Assembly: GCA_944383375.1 (NCBI GenBank)
Contig: CALWPG010000002.1
Coordinates: 83,007-136,706, forward strand
Origin: an uncultured Clostridia bacterium
Lineage (GTDB): Bacteria > Bacillota > Clostridia > Christensenellales > UBA1242
Direction: 5' to 3'
DNA: 53,700 nucleotides
In this document: positions 17,381 to 27,436 of the stretch, in pieces
How positions within the stretch are numbered: the first letter of the stretch is position 1
Layout of the letters: each line of letters starts with the position of its first letter
Notes under the pieces: model-generated
Databases searched by the model: none
What the model was told of the DNA's origin: nothing
What the model saw: the letters and a program-made list of their open reading frames with translations, nothing else
Program-made: the position numbers and the translations under genes

Positions 17381-20300
17381 ATGATGCAACGAAATATGCC
17401 AACACTTAAAAAAATTAAATGTGGGAAAAATGAACGTTATACCTTTTCCGAACTTGAAGAGATAGCGGATCTTCCAAATTTGCTTGACATTCAAAAAGAG
17501 CCATACAAGGAATTTTTGGAACATGGCATATATGATATTCTTCAGGAATTGTCACCAATTACCGACTATTCTGGCAAAGCTAAATTATATTTTCTTGACA
17601 CAGACATGTCGGAAAAGCCCAAATATGATATCAAGGAATGCCGTAGACGTGGACTTTCTTACTCTTTACCACTAAAAGTAAAGGCTAGGTTCGTTGTTGA
17701 AGATAGCGGCGAGGCAATAGATCAAGAAGTTTACCTTGGAGATATTCCTCTTATGACCGACCAAGGTTCATTCATTTTTAATGGTATTGAAAGAGTAGTT
17801 GTTAGCCAAGTAACACGTTCTCCAAGTGTTTATTTCACTCGTGAGAAAAACGACAATAGTACGCTTCGTGGACAAATTTATCCAAACCACGGTATGTGGT
17901 TTGAAATTGAACAAGGCGCAAACGAAACATTGAAAATTGTTCTTGACCGTTCACACAAAATCACTCTTGGGTTATTTTTAAAATGTTTTGGATACACCAA
18001 TGATGAAATCATTAATATGTTTGGTGGACATAGATTAATTAAACAAATAATTGAAAAAGAACCACAGACAACACAGGAAGAAGCGCTCATTGAGCTTGCT
18101 AGAAAAACCAGACCAGCTGACGTACCAAATGCAGAAAGTACACGTAACTACATCAATCTTTTGTTCTTCTCTGACGCATACTATAATGTTACCAGGGTTG
18201 GTAGATATAAAATAAATAAAAAACTTTCTCTTGCTACTAGAATATCCAATCAGATCAGTGCACAGAACATTGTTATTGACGATGAGGTTGTCGTTAAAAA
18301 GGGTGAGAAAATCAATCCTGAAGTTGCAAGAAAAATTCAAGATAGTGGTATCAATGAAGTTTTCGTTGAACTCAACGGCAGAAACCACCTAATTAGAGGA
18401 AATAACCGAGTTCGTCTTTCCAAAGTTTTCCCTTGTGATGAAAAGGCACTTGGAATATTGGAGGAGGTTTATTATCCAAAACTTGCTCAAATATTAAAAG
18501 ATAATAAAACCAAAGAAAAACGCATTGAGGCTATTAAAAACAACGCCAAAGATCTCATGATAACAACACTCACCATGGACGATATTTTGGCTACTATAAG
18601 TTACTACCTTGACTTGATTGAAGGCATTGGAGAGATAGACAACATTGACCATTTGTCCAACAAACGTGTTGCAACAGTTGGAGAACTTGTGGGAAATGCC
18701 TTCCGAGCAGGTGTTAAAAAACTTGGCGCTAATATAAAAGAAACACTTCAGGGAAAAGAACTCAGTGAGATAACTCCATCTCAAATAGTAAACCCTCGTC
18801 CAGTGAATAAGGCACTTAAAGACTTTATCGCACAGTCACAATTAAGTCAGCTTATGGACCAAATAAACTCGCTCAGTGGACTTACTCAAAAACGTAAATT
18901 TTCTGCAGTGGGTCCTGGAGGTGTCAAAAAGGAAAGAGCAAGTGCTGAAGTTCGTGATATTCACTATACTCACTATGGCAGAATATGTGCAATTGAAACT
19001 CCTGAAGGTCAAAGCATTGGTCTTATAAACACCATGACATCATATTGTAAAATAAATGAATATGGCTTCATGGAAACACCATACAGAAGAGTCGATAAAA
19101 CAACTGGCAAAGTAGAGAAGTCTTACGAATACTATATGGCAGATGTCGAAGACAATTGCTACATCGCACAAGCTGTTGAGCCATTAGATCAAGAACAAAG
19201 ATTTATAAATGATCGTGTTCTTTGTAGACATAAAGATGCTATTGTAGAAGTTCCAAAATCTATGGTTGACTTTGTGGATGTCTCTCCACGTCAGTTTATA
19301 TCTGCTGCTACATCACTTATTCCATTCCTTGGAAATGATGACTCTGCTCGTGCACTTATGGGTTCAAACATGCAACGTCAGGCGGTGCCAATTCTTAGAC
19401 CAGAAGCACCAATTGTCGGAACTGGTATGGAAAGACCGATAGCGAAAGACTGTGGTGATATGATCGTAGCTAAACGTGATGGCATAGTTGATTATGTTAG
19501 CGCAGATGTTATAAAAGTTCGTGCAGATGAAGGTGGGGTTGATGAGTATAAACTCATAAAATTCCAAAAAACAAACGCAGATACATGTAACAACCAAAAG
19601 CCAAATTGTCAAAAAGGTCAAAAAGTTAAAAAAGGCGATCTTTTGGCAGACGGGTATGCTACCCAAAATGGTGAACTTGCATTGGGCAAAAATGTCCTTG
19701 TAGGTTACATGAACTGGGAAGGTTATAACTATGAGGATGCTATTCTCATAAGCGAAAGAATTGTTAAAGAAGATGTTTACACTTCAATTACATTGAAAGT
19801 TGAAGAAATGCCATGCAGAGCAACAAAGCTTGGCGATGAAGAGATAACAAGAGATATACCTAATCTTAGTGAAGACGCATTAAAAAATTTGGATGAAAAT
19901 GGTATTGTTCGTGTAGGAACAGAAGTTCGTCCTGGCGATATACTTGTCGGAAAGGTTACACCAAAAGGTGAAACAGAATTAACACCAGAGGAAAGACTTC
20001 TTCGCGCGATTTTTGGTGATAAGGCTCGCGAAGTTAGAGACACATCACTCAGAGTTAAACATGGCCGTGGTGGTGTAGTTGTTAATGTTGAAGTTTTCTC
20101 TAGAAAAAACAAAGATGAACTTGACCCAGGTGTAAACATGCTTGTTAAAGTGTATGTTGCACAAAGAAGAAAACTTTCAGTTGGTGACAAAATGTCGGGT
20201 CGTCACGGAAATAAAGGTGTCGTATCTCGTGTCCTTCCAGAGGCCGATATGCCATACATGGCAAATGGGCAGCCACTGGATATTGTTCTAAATCCTCTGG

Positions 20301-21070
20301 GTATTCCATCACGTATGAACGTTGGTCAGGTACTTGAAGTTCACCTAGGCTTAGTAGCTGGAACACTTGGCTGGAAAGTTGCAACACCTGTATTTGATGG
20401 TGCTGATGCTGATAAAATCAAAGATTTGTTGGTGGCAAATAACTTCCCAAGCGATGGTAAAATCCAACTTTATGATGGTAGAACTGGAGAGCCATTTGAC
20501 CACAAGGCAACAGTTGGTTATAAGTATATGTTAAAACTTGACCACATGGTTGACAGTAAAATGCACGCAAGATCAACAGGACCATACTCACTCGTCACAC
20601 AACAACCTCTTGGTGGTAAAGCCATGATGGGTGGACAAAGATTTGGTGAAATGGAAGTTTGGGCACTTGAAGCTTATGGTGCTTCAAGCATACTTCAAGA
20701 AATTCTTACTGTCAAATCTGATGATATCGTGGGCAGAACAAAGACATACGAAGCAATTGTAAAAGGTCAACCAATTGCAGAGCCTGGAATCCCAGAAAGC
20801 TTTAAAGTACTTGTTAAGGAACTTCAAGCCCTTGGACTTGATGTCAAGATACTCACAGAAGATAACAAAGAAGTTTCAATTCAAGAACTTTCAAATGATG
20901 ACGACACTCCAAGCTTAAGCCATGAAGTTGAGCAGGAACTAAAAGATGTAACAATTGACTTCGACGATGAAGTTCCAAGTGATAGCGCGGATGTCGTGAC
21001 GCCAGAAGATTTAAATAATGGTATTGATGTAGACAACTTATTTGATGAGTTTGATGACTTTGAAGAGTAA
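17381..21070 (+). CDS. rpoB: DNA-directed RNA polymerase subunit beta
   Basis: A 1229-residue RpoB with all core regions, including the rifampicin-pocket region (about 485-512), the GMERP segment, the EGYNYEDA segment, the SVGDKMSGRHGNKG catalytic stretch and the C-terminal GGQRFGEMEVWALEAYGA clamp contact. The rifampicin region departs from the usual sequence: Gln503 stands at the position of E. coli His526, Lys506 at Arg529, Ile495 at Asn518, Ser497 at Pro520 and Leu491 at Phe514. The end is an acidic tail (about 1185-1229). A second ATG directly follows the first. rplK, rplA, rplJ and rplL, which usually come just before, are absent; the gene has its own promoter and leader. Confidence 0.98.
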   Translation: MMQRNMPTLKKIKCGKNERYTFSELEEIADLPNLLDIQKEPYKEFLEHGIYDILQELSPITDYSGKAKLYFLDTDMSEKPKYDIKECRRRGLSYSLPLKVKARFVVEDSGEAIDQEVYLGDIPLMTDQGSFIFNGIERVVVSQVTRSPSVYFTREKNDNSTLRGQIYPNHGMWFEIEQGANETLKIVLDRSHKITLGLFLKCFGYTNDEIINMFGGHRLIKQIIEKEPQTTQEEALIELARKTRPADVPNAESTRNYINLLFFSDAYYNVTRVGRYKINKKLSLATRISNQISAQNIVIDDEVVVKKGEKINPEVARKIQDSGINEVFVELNGRNHLIRGNNRVRLSKVFPCDEKALGILEEVYYPKLAQILKDNKTKEKRIEAIKNNAKDLMITTLTMDDILATISYYLDLIEGIGEIDNIDHLSNKRVATVGELVGNAFRAGVKKLGANIKETLQGKELSEITPSQIVNPRPVNKALKDFIAQSQLSQLMDQINSLSGLTQKRKFSAVGPGGVKKERASAEVRDIHYTHYGRICAIETPEGQSIGLINTMTSYCKINEYGFMETPYRRVDKTTGKVEKSYEYYMADVEDNCYIAQAVEPLDQEQRFINDRVLCRHKDAIVEVPKSMVDFVDVSPRQFISAATSLIPFLGNDDSARALMGSNMQRQAVPILRPEAPIVGTGMERPIAKDCGDMIVAKRDGIVDYVSADVIKVRADEGGVDEYKLIKFQKTNADTCNNQKPNCQKGQKVKKGDLLADGYATQNGELALGKNVLVGYMNWEGYNYEDAILISERIVKEDVYTSITLKVEEMPCRATKLGDEEITRDIPNLSEDALKNLDENGIVRVGTEVRPGDILVGKVTPKGETELTPEERLLRAIFGDKAREVRDTSLRVKHGRGGVVVNVEVFSRKNKDELDPGVNMLVKVYVAQRRKLSVGDKMSGRHGNKGVVSRVLPEADMPYMANGQPLDIVLNPLGIPSRMNVGQVLEVHLGLVAGTLGWKVATPVFDGADADKIKDLLVANNFPSDGKIQLYDGRTGEPFDHKATVGYKYMLKLDHMVDSKMHARSTGPYSLVTQQPLGGKAMMGGQRFGEMEVWALEAYGASSILQEILTVKSDDIVGRTKTYEAIVKGQPIAEPGIPESFKVLVKELQALGLDVKILTEDNKEVSIQELSNDDDTPSLSHEVEQELKDVTIDFDDEVPSDSADVVTPEDLNNGIDVDNLFDEFDDFEE

Positions 21071-21089
21071 TTTATAAGGAGAAAAACGG

Positions 21090-24000
21090 ATGTTTGAACT
21101 TAATAATTTTGATTCCATAAGAATTGGCATAGCTTCACCAGAGAAAATACGTGAATGGTCTCATGGTGAGGTTACAAAACCAGAAACCATAAATTACAGG
21201 ACACAAAAACCAGAAAAAGATGGACTCTTTTGTGAAAAGATTTTTGGACCAAGAAAAGACTGGGAATGCCATTGTGGGAAATATAAGCGCATAAGATACA
21301 AAGGTGTCATATGTGATAAGTGTGGTGTTGAGGTTACACGTTCCAAAGTACGTCGTGAACGTATGGGACACATCGAACTTGCAGCTCCTGTAACACACAT
21401 ATGGTTTTTCAGAAGTGTACCATCAAGAATTGGTACAATTTTGGACATAACACCAAAAGCTTTGGAGCAAGTTGTCTACTATGTAAATTGGATAGTAATT
21501 GATCCAAAAAATAGTAATTTCACATATAAGCAAATCATTTCAGATAGAGAATATCGTGAAGCACAAGAGATGTTTGGTGCAAACAGTTTTGTTGCCGGCA
21601 TGGGCGCAGAAGCGATAAGAATACTTTTGTCTCAAGTAAATCTTGAAAAAGAGAGCAAAGAACTTAAGGAGACATTAAAGACAGCAAAAGGACAAAAGCG
21701 CATTAAGGCTATCAAGAAATTAGATATTGTTGAAGCCTTTTTAAAATCTGGCAACAAGCCAGAATGGATGGTTCTCACAGTTCTTCCTGTCCTTCCACCG
21801 GACCTTAGACCTATGGTTCAACTTGATGGTGGTAGATTTGCAACAAGTGATTTGAATGATTTATACAGACGTGTAATCAACAGAAATAACCGTCTCAAAA
21901 AACTTATAGAACTTGGAGCACCTGACGTTATTATAAGAAATGAAAAACGTATGCTTCAAGAGGCTGTGGATGCATTGATAGACAATGGTAAACATGGCAA
22001 GGCAGTTCAAGGTGCAAAACAAAAAGACCTTAAATCTCTTACTGCAATACTCACAGGTAAGCAAGGTCGTTTCCGTCAAAACCTACTTGGAAAACGTGTT
22101 GACTATTCAGGACGTTCCGTTATTGCCGTTGGTCCAGATCTTAAGATGTATCAATGCGGTCTTCCAAAAGAAATGGCACTTGAACTTTTCAAACCTTTTA
22201 TAATCAAAAGATTGGTTGAGATGAATCAATCAAATAACATAAAGAGTGCAAAACGTTTGATCGAACGTGAAAAACCTGTGGTATGGGATGTGCTAAGTGA
22301 AGTCATCAAAGATCACCCAGTACTTTTAAACCGTGCACCATCTCTTCACAGACTTAGTATTCAAGCTTTTGAACCTGTTTTGGTAGAAGGTAGAGCGATA
22401 AGGCTTCACCCATCGGTTTGTACTGGATTCAATGCGGACTTCGACGGTGACCAAATGCCAGTCCACGTTCCACTTTCCATTGACGCAAGGACAGAAGCTC
22501 GTACACTTATGCTTTCTTCCAACAATATCTTAAAACTAAGTGACGGAGCACCTATCGTAACTCCTGGACTTGATATTGTCATTGGATGTTATTATTTGAC
22601 ACAAAGCAAAAAAGGTGTAAAAGGTGAAGGCAGTATCTTCGCAAGTGAAGATGAAGCCATCATAGCTTATCAAACAAATGTTTTGGACATTCAGGCAGAA
22701 ATTGAGGTTAGAAGAACTGCTGTTGTTGACTCAAAAACGTATTCAAAACGTATAAAAACAACTGTTGGAAGAATTATATTCAATCGTGCAGTTCCTCAAA
22801 ATCTTGGTTTTACAAAACGTGAAACTCCACAAGGCATGTGTGACCTTGAGATTAATTATCCTGTAATGAAGGGTGATCTTAAGAAAATTACTGTTGCTTG
22901 TTTTGAAAAACTTGGAACAACAGAGTGTTCCAAAATGATAGATCGCTTCAAAGAACTTGGATATAAATATTCAACCATAGCATCACTTACAATCAATGTT
23001 TATGATATGGAAGAGCCACCAAAGAAAAAAGAGATTTTGCAAGAAGCACAAAACAAGGTAATGCAAAATGAAAATTTACTTTCAATGGGTCTTGTTACTT
23101 TGGATGAAAAACTTACAGCAAACATAAATGTGTGGTTTGATGCAACAAATAAGGTTCAACAGGCAGTTATTGATAACTTGGATGACTACAATCCACTAAA
23201 AATGATGGTCATCTCTGGTGCCCGTGGTAACAACGTTCAGCTTAACGGTATATGTGGAATGCGTGGTATTATGGCAAACGCATCAGGTCAAAAAGTTGAT
23301 ATTCCTGTCAAATCATCTTTCCGTGGCGGACTTACTCCACTTGAATACTTCTTGTCGTCTCGTGGTGGACGTAAAGGTCTTGCCGATACTGCTCTTAAAA
23401 CAGCGGACTCTGGATACCTTACGCGTAGACTTGTAGATATCAGCCAAGATGTGGTTGTGACAGAAGAAGATTGTTTTGCAAGTCTTGGCGAAAAAGTTAA
23501 AGGCTCAATTGTTCGTGCACTTGTTCAAGACAAAACAGTTCTTGAAACACTTGCGGATAGAATTTCAGGCAGATTTGCGGTTGATGATGTCGTTGATCCA
23601 AAAACAGGTGAAGTAATAGTTAAAGCAAATACAATGATATCAAAAGAGCAAGCAAAAGCTATTGAAAATGCCGGCATTGAAGAGGTAAACATAAGAACAC
23701 TTCTCACTTGCCGTTCACGTCATGGTGTTTGTGCAAAATGTTACGGACGCAATATGGCAGGGCTTGACGAAGTTACAATTGGTGAGGCAGTTGGTATCAT
23801 TGCCGCTCAGTCAATCGGTGAACCAGGAACACAGCTTACAATGCGTACCTTCCACACTGGTGGTGCCGCAGTTGCTGCCGATATCACAAAAGGTTTGCCT
23901 CGTGTTGAAGAAATTTTTGAAGCACGTAGACCAAAAGGTGAAGCAAGACTTAGTGAAATCGCAGGAACGGTAACTGTAAAAGATGAGCCAAGACTTTATA

Positions 24001-24608
24001 CAATCACAGTCAAAAACCCAGAAGAAGAAGCTGTTTATGAGATCAAAAAACCAGTTTATCTCAAAGTAAATACTGGCGACAAGATATTTGCAGGGACACA
24101 ACTTTGTGAAGGTTCAATTAACCCTGCCGACCTATTGAGAATTAAAGGTCTTAAAGGTCTTCAAGATTATCTTCTAAGTGAAGTCATTTCAGTTTATCGT
24201 GCACAGGATGTTTCTATCAATGATAAACACATCGAAGTTATCATAAGACAAATGCTAAAGAAAGTTAAAATAGAAAATGCTGGAGATACAACACTCCTTC
24301 CTGGCGAAATAGTTGATGTATTTGCCTATGAGGATGAGAATGAAAGAGTACTTCGTTCAGGCGGCACACCTGCTACTGCAAAACGTATACTTTTGGGTCT
24401 TACAAAAGCATCACTTGCAACTGATAGTTTCCTTTCAGCCGCATCATTTGAGCAAACATCAAGAGTTCTTACCGATGCAGCACTTAAAGGAAAAGTTGAC
24501 CACCTTAAGGGCTTGAAAGAAAACGTTATCATTGGTAAACTCATCCCAGCGGGAACAGGACTTAAACAATATCGTGAACTTTTCCCTGTGGAAGTTGAAA
24601 ATGCATAA
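21090..24608 (+). CDS. rpoC: DNA-directed RNA polymerase subunit beta'
   Basis: A 1172-residue RpoC. The N-terminal zinc site has Cys60, Cys62, Cys75 and Cys78. The active-site magnesium motif NADFDGD gives Asp450, Asp452 and Asp454. The second zinc site is Cys795, Cys874, Cys881 and Cys884. The bridge and trigger regions ([19 protein letters not shown] and the [16 protein letters not shown] segment) are complete. It begins 20 bases after rpoB behind TAAGGAG and is the last gene of the unit. No rpsL, rpsG or L7Ae-like gene follows; a terminator comes at once. Length is typical of Clostridia. Confidence 0.98.
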   Translation: MFELNNFDSIRIGIASPEKIREWSHGEVTKPETINYRTQKPEKDGLFCEKIFGPRKDWECHCGKYKRIRYKGVICDKCGVEVTRSKVRRERMGHIELAAPVTHIWFFRSVPSRIGTILDITPKALEQVVYYVNWIVIDPKNSNFTYKQIISDREYREAQEMFGANSFVAGMGAEAIRILLSQVNLEKESKELKETLKTAKGQKRIKAIKKLDIVEAFLKSGNKPEWMVLTVLPVLPPDLRPMVQLDGGRFATSDLNDLYRRVINRNNRLKKLIELGAPDVIIRNEKRMLQEAVDALIDNGKHGKAVQGAKQKDLKSLTAILTGKQGRFRQNLLGKRVDYSGRSVIAVGPDLKMYQCGLPKEMALELFKPFIIKRLVEMNQSNNIKSAKRLIEREKPVVWDVLSEVIKDHPVLLNRAPSLHRLSIQAFEPVLVEGRAIRLHPSVCTGFNADFDGDQMPVHVPLSIDARTEARTLMLSSNNILKLSDGAPIVTPGLDIVIGCYYLTQSKKGVKGEGSIFASEDEAIIAYQTNVLDIQAEIEVRRTAVVDSKTYSKRIKTTVGRIIFNRAVPQNLGFTKRETPQGMCDLEINYPVMKGDLKKITVACFEKLGTTECSKMIDRFKELGYKYSTIASLTINVYDMEEPPKKKEILQEAQNKVMQNENLLSMGLVTLDEKLTANINVWFDATNKVQQAVIDNLDDYNPLKMMVISGARGNNVQLNGICGMRGIMANASGQKVDIPVKSSFRGGLTPLEYFLSSRGGRKGLADTALKTADSGYLTRRLVDISQDVVVTEEDCFASLGEKVKGSIVRALVQDKTVLETLADRISGRFAVDDVVDPKTGEVIVKANTMISKEQAKAIENAGIEEVNIRTLLTCRSRHGVCAKCYGRNMAGLDEVTIGEAVGIIAAQSIGEPGTQLTMRTFHTGGAAVAADITKGLPRVEEIFEARRPKGEARLSEIAGTVTVKDEPRLYTITVKNPEEEAVYEIKKPVYLKVNTGDKIFAGTQLCEGSINPADLLRIKGLKGLQDYLLSEVISVYRAQDVSINDKHIEVIIRQMLKKVKIENAGDTTLLPGEIVDVFAYEDENERVLRSGGTPATAKRILLGLTKASLATDSFLSAASFEQTSRVLTDAALKGKVDHLKGLKENVIIGKLIPAGTGLKQYRELFPVEVENA

Positions 24609-24638
24609 AAAATGAGATTTGTATCTCATTTTTTTTTA
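24607..24638 (+). terminator. rpoBC terminator
   Basis: AAAATGAGAT and ATCTCATTTT form a 10-bp stem on a four-base loop, followed by a long T-run. It starts at the rpoC stop codon. Confidence 0.9.
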
Positions 24639-24663
24639 CTTTCTGAATAATATATGTTATAAT
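24635..24663 (+). promoter_or_regulatory. promoter of PH-domain gene
   Basis: TTTACT (24635-24640), 17 bases, TATAAT (24658-24663). The -35 box overlaps the T-run of the rpoC terminator. A short leader with AAAAGGAG precedes the next gene. Confidence 0.55.
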
Positions 24664-24680
24664 AATTAAAAGGAGAAAAT

Positions 24681-25244
24681 ATGGAACAAAATAATCCTTT
24701 TGAACCAATACTTGATAGTGATGAGTATATCCAAAAAATTTACAAACCAAATAAACTAAAAATGTATTTGTCATCTTTTTTGGCATCTTTATTCTTTTTT
24801 TTGTGGCTGGCCATTATCTGTACAGGAGTGGGAATGTCAGATGTAAATGATCCAAACATGTGGTGGGTAGGTTTGCTAATTGCTGTTGGAATATGGGTGG
24901 TTTTCTTATTTGTATTGTGGTTATTTTTAGCACTTTCATATAAAAACACATTTTATGCATACACCAACAAACGCATTGTCATTCGTCGAGGGGTTTTTGG
25001 CGTTGACTTTAAAAGCTTGGACATGAACATGGTTGGGGCAATAACAGTTAATGTATCATTGCTTGATAAAATTCTGCGCCGCGGAACAGGAACAATCATT
25101 TTTGGAAGCATGGCAAGTCCAATGGCGAACAACGCATCATTCTTTAGATTTGCTAATATCACCGAGGTTTACGACAGATATAAGGAAATAAAAACAGTAA
25201 TAGATGAGCAAAAATTGCGTAATAAGAATCCAATAAACTCCTAA
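24681..25244 (+). CDS. membrane protein with bacterial PH domain
   Basis: A 187-residue protein with two membrane helices (about 30-53 and 62-88) followed by a bPH2 (DUF304-type) domain, marked by YAYTNKRIVIRRGVFG (about 93-108) and the repeated strands to residue 175. Such proteins are membrane-bound and of unknown biochemical role. It has its own promoter and a terminator right after the stop. A related two-helix PH protein is encoded 1.5 kb downstream, so the genome keeps at least two versions; they share the TNKRI-I-SG/RG pattern but little else. Confidence 0.75.
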   Translation: MEQNNPFEPILDSDEYIQKIYKPNKLKMYLSSFLASLFFFLWLAIICTGVGMSDVNDPNMWWVGLLIAVGIWVVFLFVLWLFLALSYKNTFYAYTNKRIVIRRGVFGVDFKSLDMNMVGAITVNVSLLDKILRRGTGTIIFGSMASPMANNASFFRFANITEVYDRYKEIKTVIDEQKLRNKNPINS

Positions 25245-25270
25245 AAAATGCAAGAAATTGCATTTTTTTT
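25243..25270 (+). terminator. terminator after PH-domain gene
   Basis: AAAAAATGCAA and TTGCATTTTTT pair perfectly around GAAA, followed by T residues. The stem begins within the stop codon. Confidence 0.88.
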
Positions 25271-25317
25271 GTGAATATTAACACCTTTTTTACTCACAAT
25301 AATTTCGGAGGTAAAAA

Positions 25318-25479
25318 ATGGACGTTAAAACATGGAGACCTGGTGAAGAAGCACCAGAGAGCGGAAACTATGCTTGCTATGACGATAACGGCAGATGTGG
25401 TGGAAGTGTTTACCTTGAAAAAGGTCAAAGATTTCCTGCTACTCAACATAGTGGAAGTTATTACAAATCAGAAAACTAA
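25318..25479 (+). CDS. small YjzC-like protein
   Basis: A 53-residue protein starting MDVKTWRPGEEAPESGNYAC, found by reading the frame after a strong CGGAGG. It resembles the small Bacillus protein YjzC in pattern: W/F-RPGE-AP-SG-Y near the N-terminus, a glycine turn, a hydrophobic strand (VYLEKG), then RFPAT and a hydrophilic end. The family's function is not known to me. It contains two cysteines (20 and 27). The gene is isolated between two strong terminators. A longer frame overlaps it in another phase but has no ribosome site and reads poorly. Confidence 0.7.
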   Translation: MDVKTWRPGEEAPESGNYACYDDNGRCGGSVYLEKGQRFPATQHSGSYYKSEN

Positions 25480-25488
25480 ATTTATATG

Positions 25489-25526
25489 AAAAATACTCGT
25501 ACTACTATGTTGGTACGAGTATTTTT
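25489..25526. terminator. bidirectional terminator
   Basis: AAAAATACTCGTAC and GTACGAGTATTTTT are perfect 14-base arms around a ten-base loop. With A and T runs on either side it can serve the small plus-strand gene and the minus-strand glycosyltransferase that converge here. Confidence 0.92.
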
Positions 25527-25541
25527 CGTATAAGTCAGTAG

Positions 25542-26693
25542 TTAATTCTGTTGACCTTTTTTAAATTCTTCAATTTTATTTTTAAAATATTCACGGTAGT
25601 GATCCGACACTTCATCCCAAGTTTCAGCTTTTAGTGATGAGGTGTTTTGCCTCACTTTGTCATATAATTCTTTGTTGTTTATTATTTCCAAAATGCGTTT
25701 TGTATATGCTTTTTCATTAAATTCGCTTAAAAAGCCAGTTACATTATCTTCAATTCTTTCGCCACAACCATAGTTTTTAAGTGCCAAAGTTGGAAGCTGT
25801 AGCGCCGATGCTTCCAATACAACCAAACTATCACAATCGAAATCAGAAGGGAAAAGCATGAGATTTGCCGCATTGTAATAGCCATTTAGCAATTTTCTAT
25901 CATTAAGATAACCCAAAAAGGTTACATTGTTTTGCAAATCATATTTCTTTACAAGTTTTTCAAGTTTTTTCTTGTATGGGCCATCTCCTATTATCCAAAA
26001 GTTAAAATTATTAAAATTATATGTATTTTTTACATTTTTTAGGCATTTTAAAGAAAATTGGACTTGTTTTGATTTGATAAGTCTGCCACAGAACAAAAAG
26101 ATGAAATTATCTTTTATAGGCATGCTGCACTCAGTTATGTCTAAATTCTTTTTGTCCATTCCATTTTTTATTACTGTTATCTCATTTTTACAACCATAGG
26201 ATTTTAAAACTTTAGCCGTGTCGAAGCTTACTGCAGTAACTGAAAATGCTTTGTTAAACTTTCTGACCAATGATTTTAGCATCAGATATGTAATAAAGTG
26301 GCTTTTTGTTGACTCATACCATGCCATGTGAAATTTTGTATGAAGGGTTGCAATCACAGGTAAATTTAATTTTTTACCCATCTTTAAAGCCCACTTTGCC
26401 GTTCCAGAAGCTGTGGTAAAGTATATTAAGTCAGGTTGAAATTGTTTAAGATCGCGAAGAAGTTTGCCTTTAACAAGACTTGGCAGGGCGATCATATCAC
26501 AATAGGTTAGTTTTATGCTAGGTATTCTAAATATGTCATAATTTTTTAAATTTTGATTTTTTTGGTGATAGTCTGGACAATAAATTCTAACTTTATCTCC
26601 CTTTTGTTCAAACAGTGGGACAATTGTTTTAATAACATTTTCAGTTCCACCGGGGCCTGGATAAAAACTATCTGTAAAAATTGCTATGTTCAT
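25542..26693 (-). CDS. glycosyltransferase family 4
   Basis: A 383-residue GT-B fold sugar transferase. The N-terminal acceptor half begins MNIAIFTDSFYPGPGGTENVI, a classic GT4 start with the glycine loop, and the donor half contains FLFCGRL, GDGPYKKKLE (about 235-244), and FPSDFDCDSLVVLEASALQLP (about 290-310), the EX7E region with Asp in place of the first Glu. The nearest functional types are diacylglycerol glucosyltransferases and capsule enzymes; a membrane glycolipid role is a guess. It is monocistronic. A TATAAT box lies eight bases before the ATG without a Shine-Dalgarno, so it appears leaderless. Confidence 0.85.
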   Translation of the reverse strand: MNIAIFTDSFYPGPGGTENVIKTIVPLFEQKGDKVRIYCPDYHQKNQNLKNYDIFRIPSIKLTYCDMIALPSLVKGKLLRDLKQFQPDLIYFTTASGTAKWALKMGKKLNLPVIATLHTKFHMAWYESTKSHFITYLMLKSLVRKFNKAFSVTAVSFDTAKVLKSYGCKNEITVIKNGMDKKNLDITECSMPIKDNFIFLFCGRLIKSKQVQFSLKCLKNVKNTYNFNNFNFWIIGDGPYKKKLEKLVKKYDLQNNVTFLGYLNDRKLLNGYYNAANLMLFPSDFDCDSLVVLEASALQLPTLALKNYGCGERIEDNVTGFLSEFNEKAYTKRILEIINNKELYDKVRQNTSSLKAETWDEVSDHYREYFKNKIEEFKKGQQN

Positions 26694-26701
26694 GATTTCA
26701 T

Positions 26702-26728
26702 ATTATAAAAATTTAAGTTTGTTGTCAA
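26702..26728 (-). promoter_or_regulatory. promoter of GT4 gene, leaderless type
   Basis: On the minus strand TTGACA (26723-26728) and TATAAT (26702-26707) are separated by a short 15-base spacer. The start point is about two bases from the ATG at 26693. Confidence 0.5.
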
Positions 26729-26733
26729 GTAGA

Positions 26734-26762
26734 TTGCCATTTACGCATATTTGTATTATAAT
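26734..26762 (+). promoter_or_regulatory. promoter of second PH-domain gene
   Basis: TTGCCA (26734-26739), 17 bases, TATAAT (26757-26762), divergent from the GT4 promoter. The leader is about ten bases and includes GAGGTG. Confidence 0.6.
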
Positions 26763-26778
26763 GAAAATGAGGTGACAC

Positions 26779-27423
26779 ATGGCAAGATACAATGAAAAAA
26801 ATTACAAAGCAGATAAATTGAATGATTATTCAATTGAAAATTTGTTACAATCAGATGAGCAAGTTTTGTTAAAAACAAAGCCAAACAAAAAGGCTTTCAT
26901 TGTGTCAAAAATTTTGACCATGCTTCCATTTGCATTGATTTGGATATTGTTTGATGGATTTATGATATATATGATGGTTTCAAATGATATCTTTTCTCAT
27001 GTTCCTGTGTTTGTAACCGTTTTTATAGTTCTCTTCTTTCTGATCCATCTTATGCCATTTTGGATGTGGCTTGTAAATACGCTCACAGCATGGGCCCAAT
27101 ATAAAAATATAGAATATGTTTTGACCAATAAAAGAATTATTATAAAAAGTGGCGTAATAGTAGATATAAAAAATATTTATTATGGGGATATTCAAAGTGT
27201 AAATGTCAAAGTTGGCATAATTGACAATATGTTCAAAGTAGGTGATGTTTACATAAAAAGTGCAAATGGTGCAACTGCGCTTATGGATATAGAAAAACCT
27301 TATTTGGTTTTAAATCAGATCCAAGCGATTGTAAATGATATCAAAACCGACATTATATTTCCAAATGCTTATAGACCAGAGAATAATGAAGGTTTTAACA
27401 CAAAATATACACCAAAAAATTGA
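26779..27423 (+). CDS. membrane protein with bacterial PH domain (second)
   Basis: A 214-residue protein with a hydrophilic N-terminus, two membrane helices (about 47-70 and 76-103) and a bPH2 domain marked by YVLTNKRIIIKSGVIVDIKNIYYGDIQSVNVKVGIIDNMF (about 113-150). It resembles the protein at 24681 in layout. The ATG follows GAGGTG at good spacing. It faces the glycosyltransferase on the opposite strand with divergent promoters and converges on the interrupted membrane gene downstream. Function unknown; membrane-associated scaffolding is a reasonable guess only. Confidence 0.75.
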   Translation: MARYNEKNYKADKLNDYSIENLLQSDEQVLLKTKPNKKAFIVSKILTMLPFALIWILFDGFMIYMMVSNDIFSHVPVFVTVFIVLFFLIHLMPFWMWLVNTLTAWAQYKNIEYVLTNKRIIIKSGVIVDIKNIYYGDIQSVNVKVGIIDNMFKVGDVYIKSANGATALMDIEKPYLVLNQIQAIVNDIKTDIIFPNAYRPENNEGFNTKYTPKN

Positions 27424-27436
27424 TTTTATTGGTTGT

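Noticed and set aside
19777..20190. Open frame of 137 codons on the minus strand inside rpoB
   Set aside because: Shadow of a highly conserved gene; the product is rich in Ser, Thr and Phe as expected from antisense reading.
25271..25489. 72-codon frame overlapping the small YjzC-like gene
   Set aside because: It has no ribosome site, while the 53-codon frame has a strong one and a recognisable pattern.
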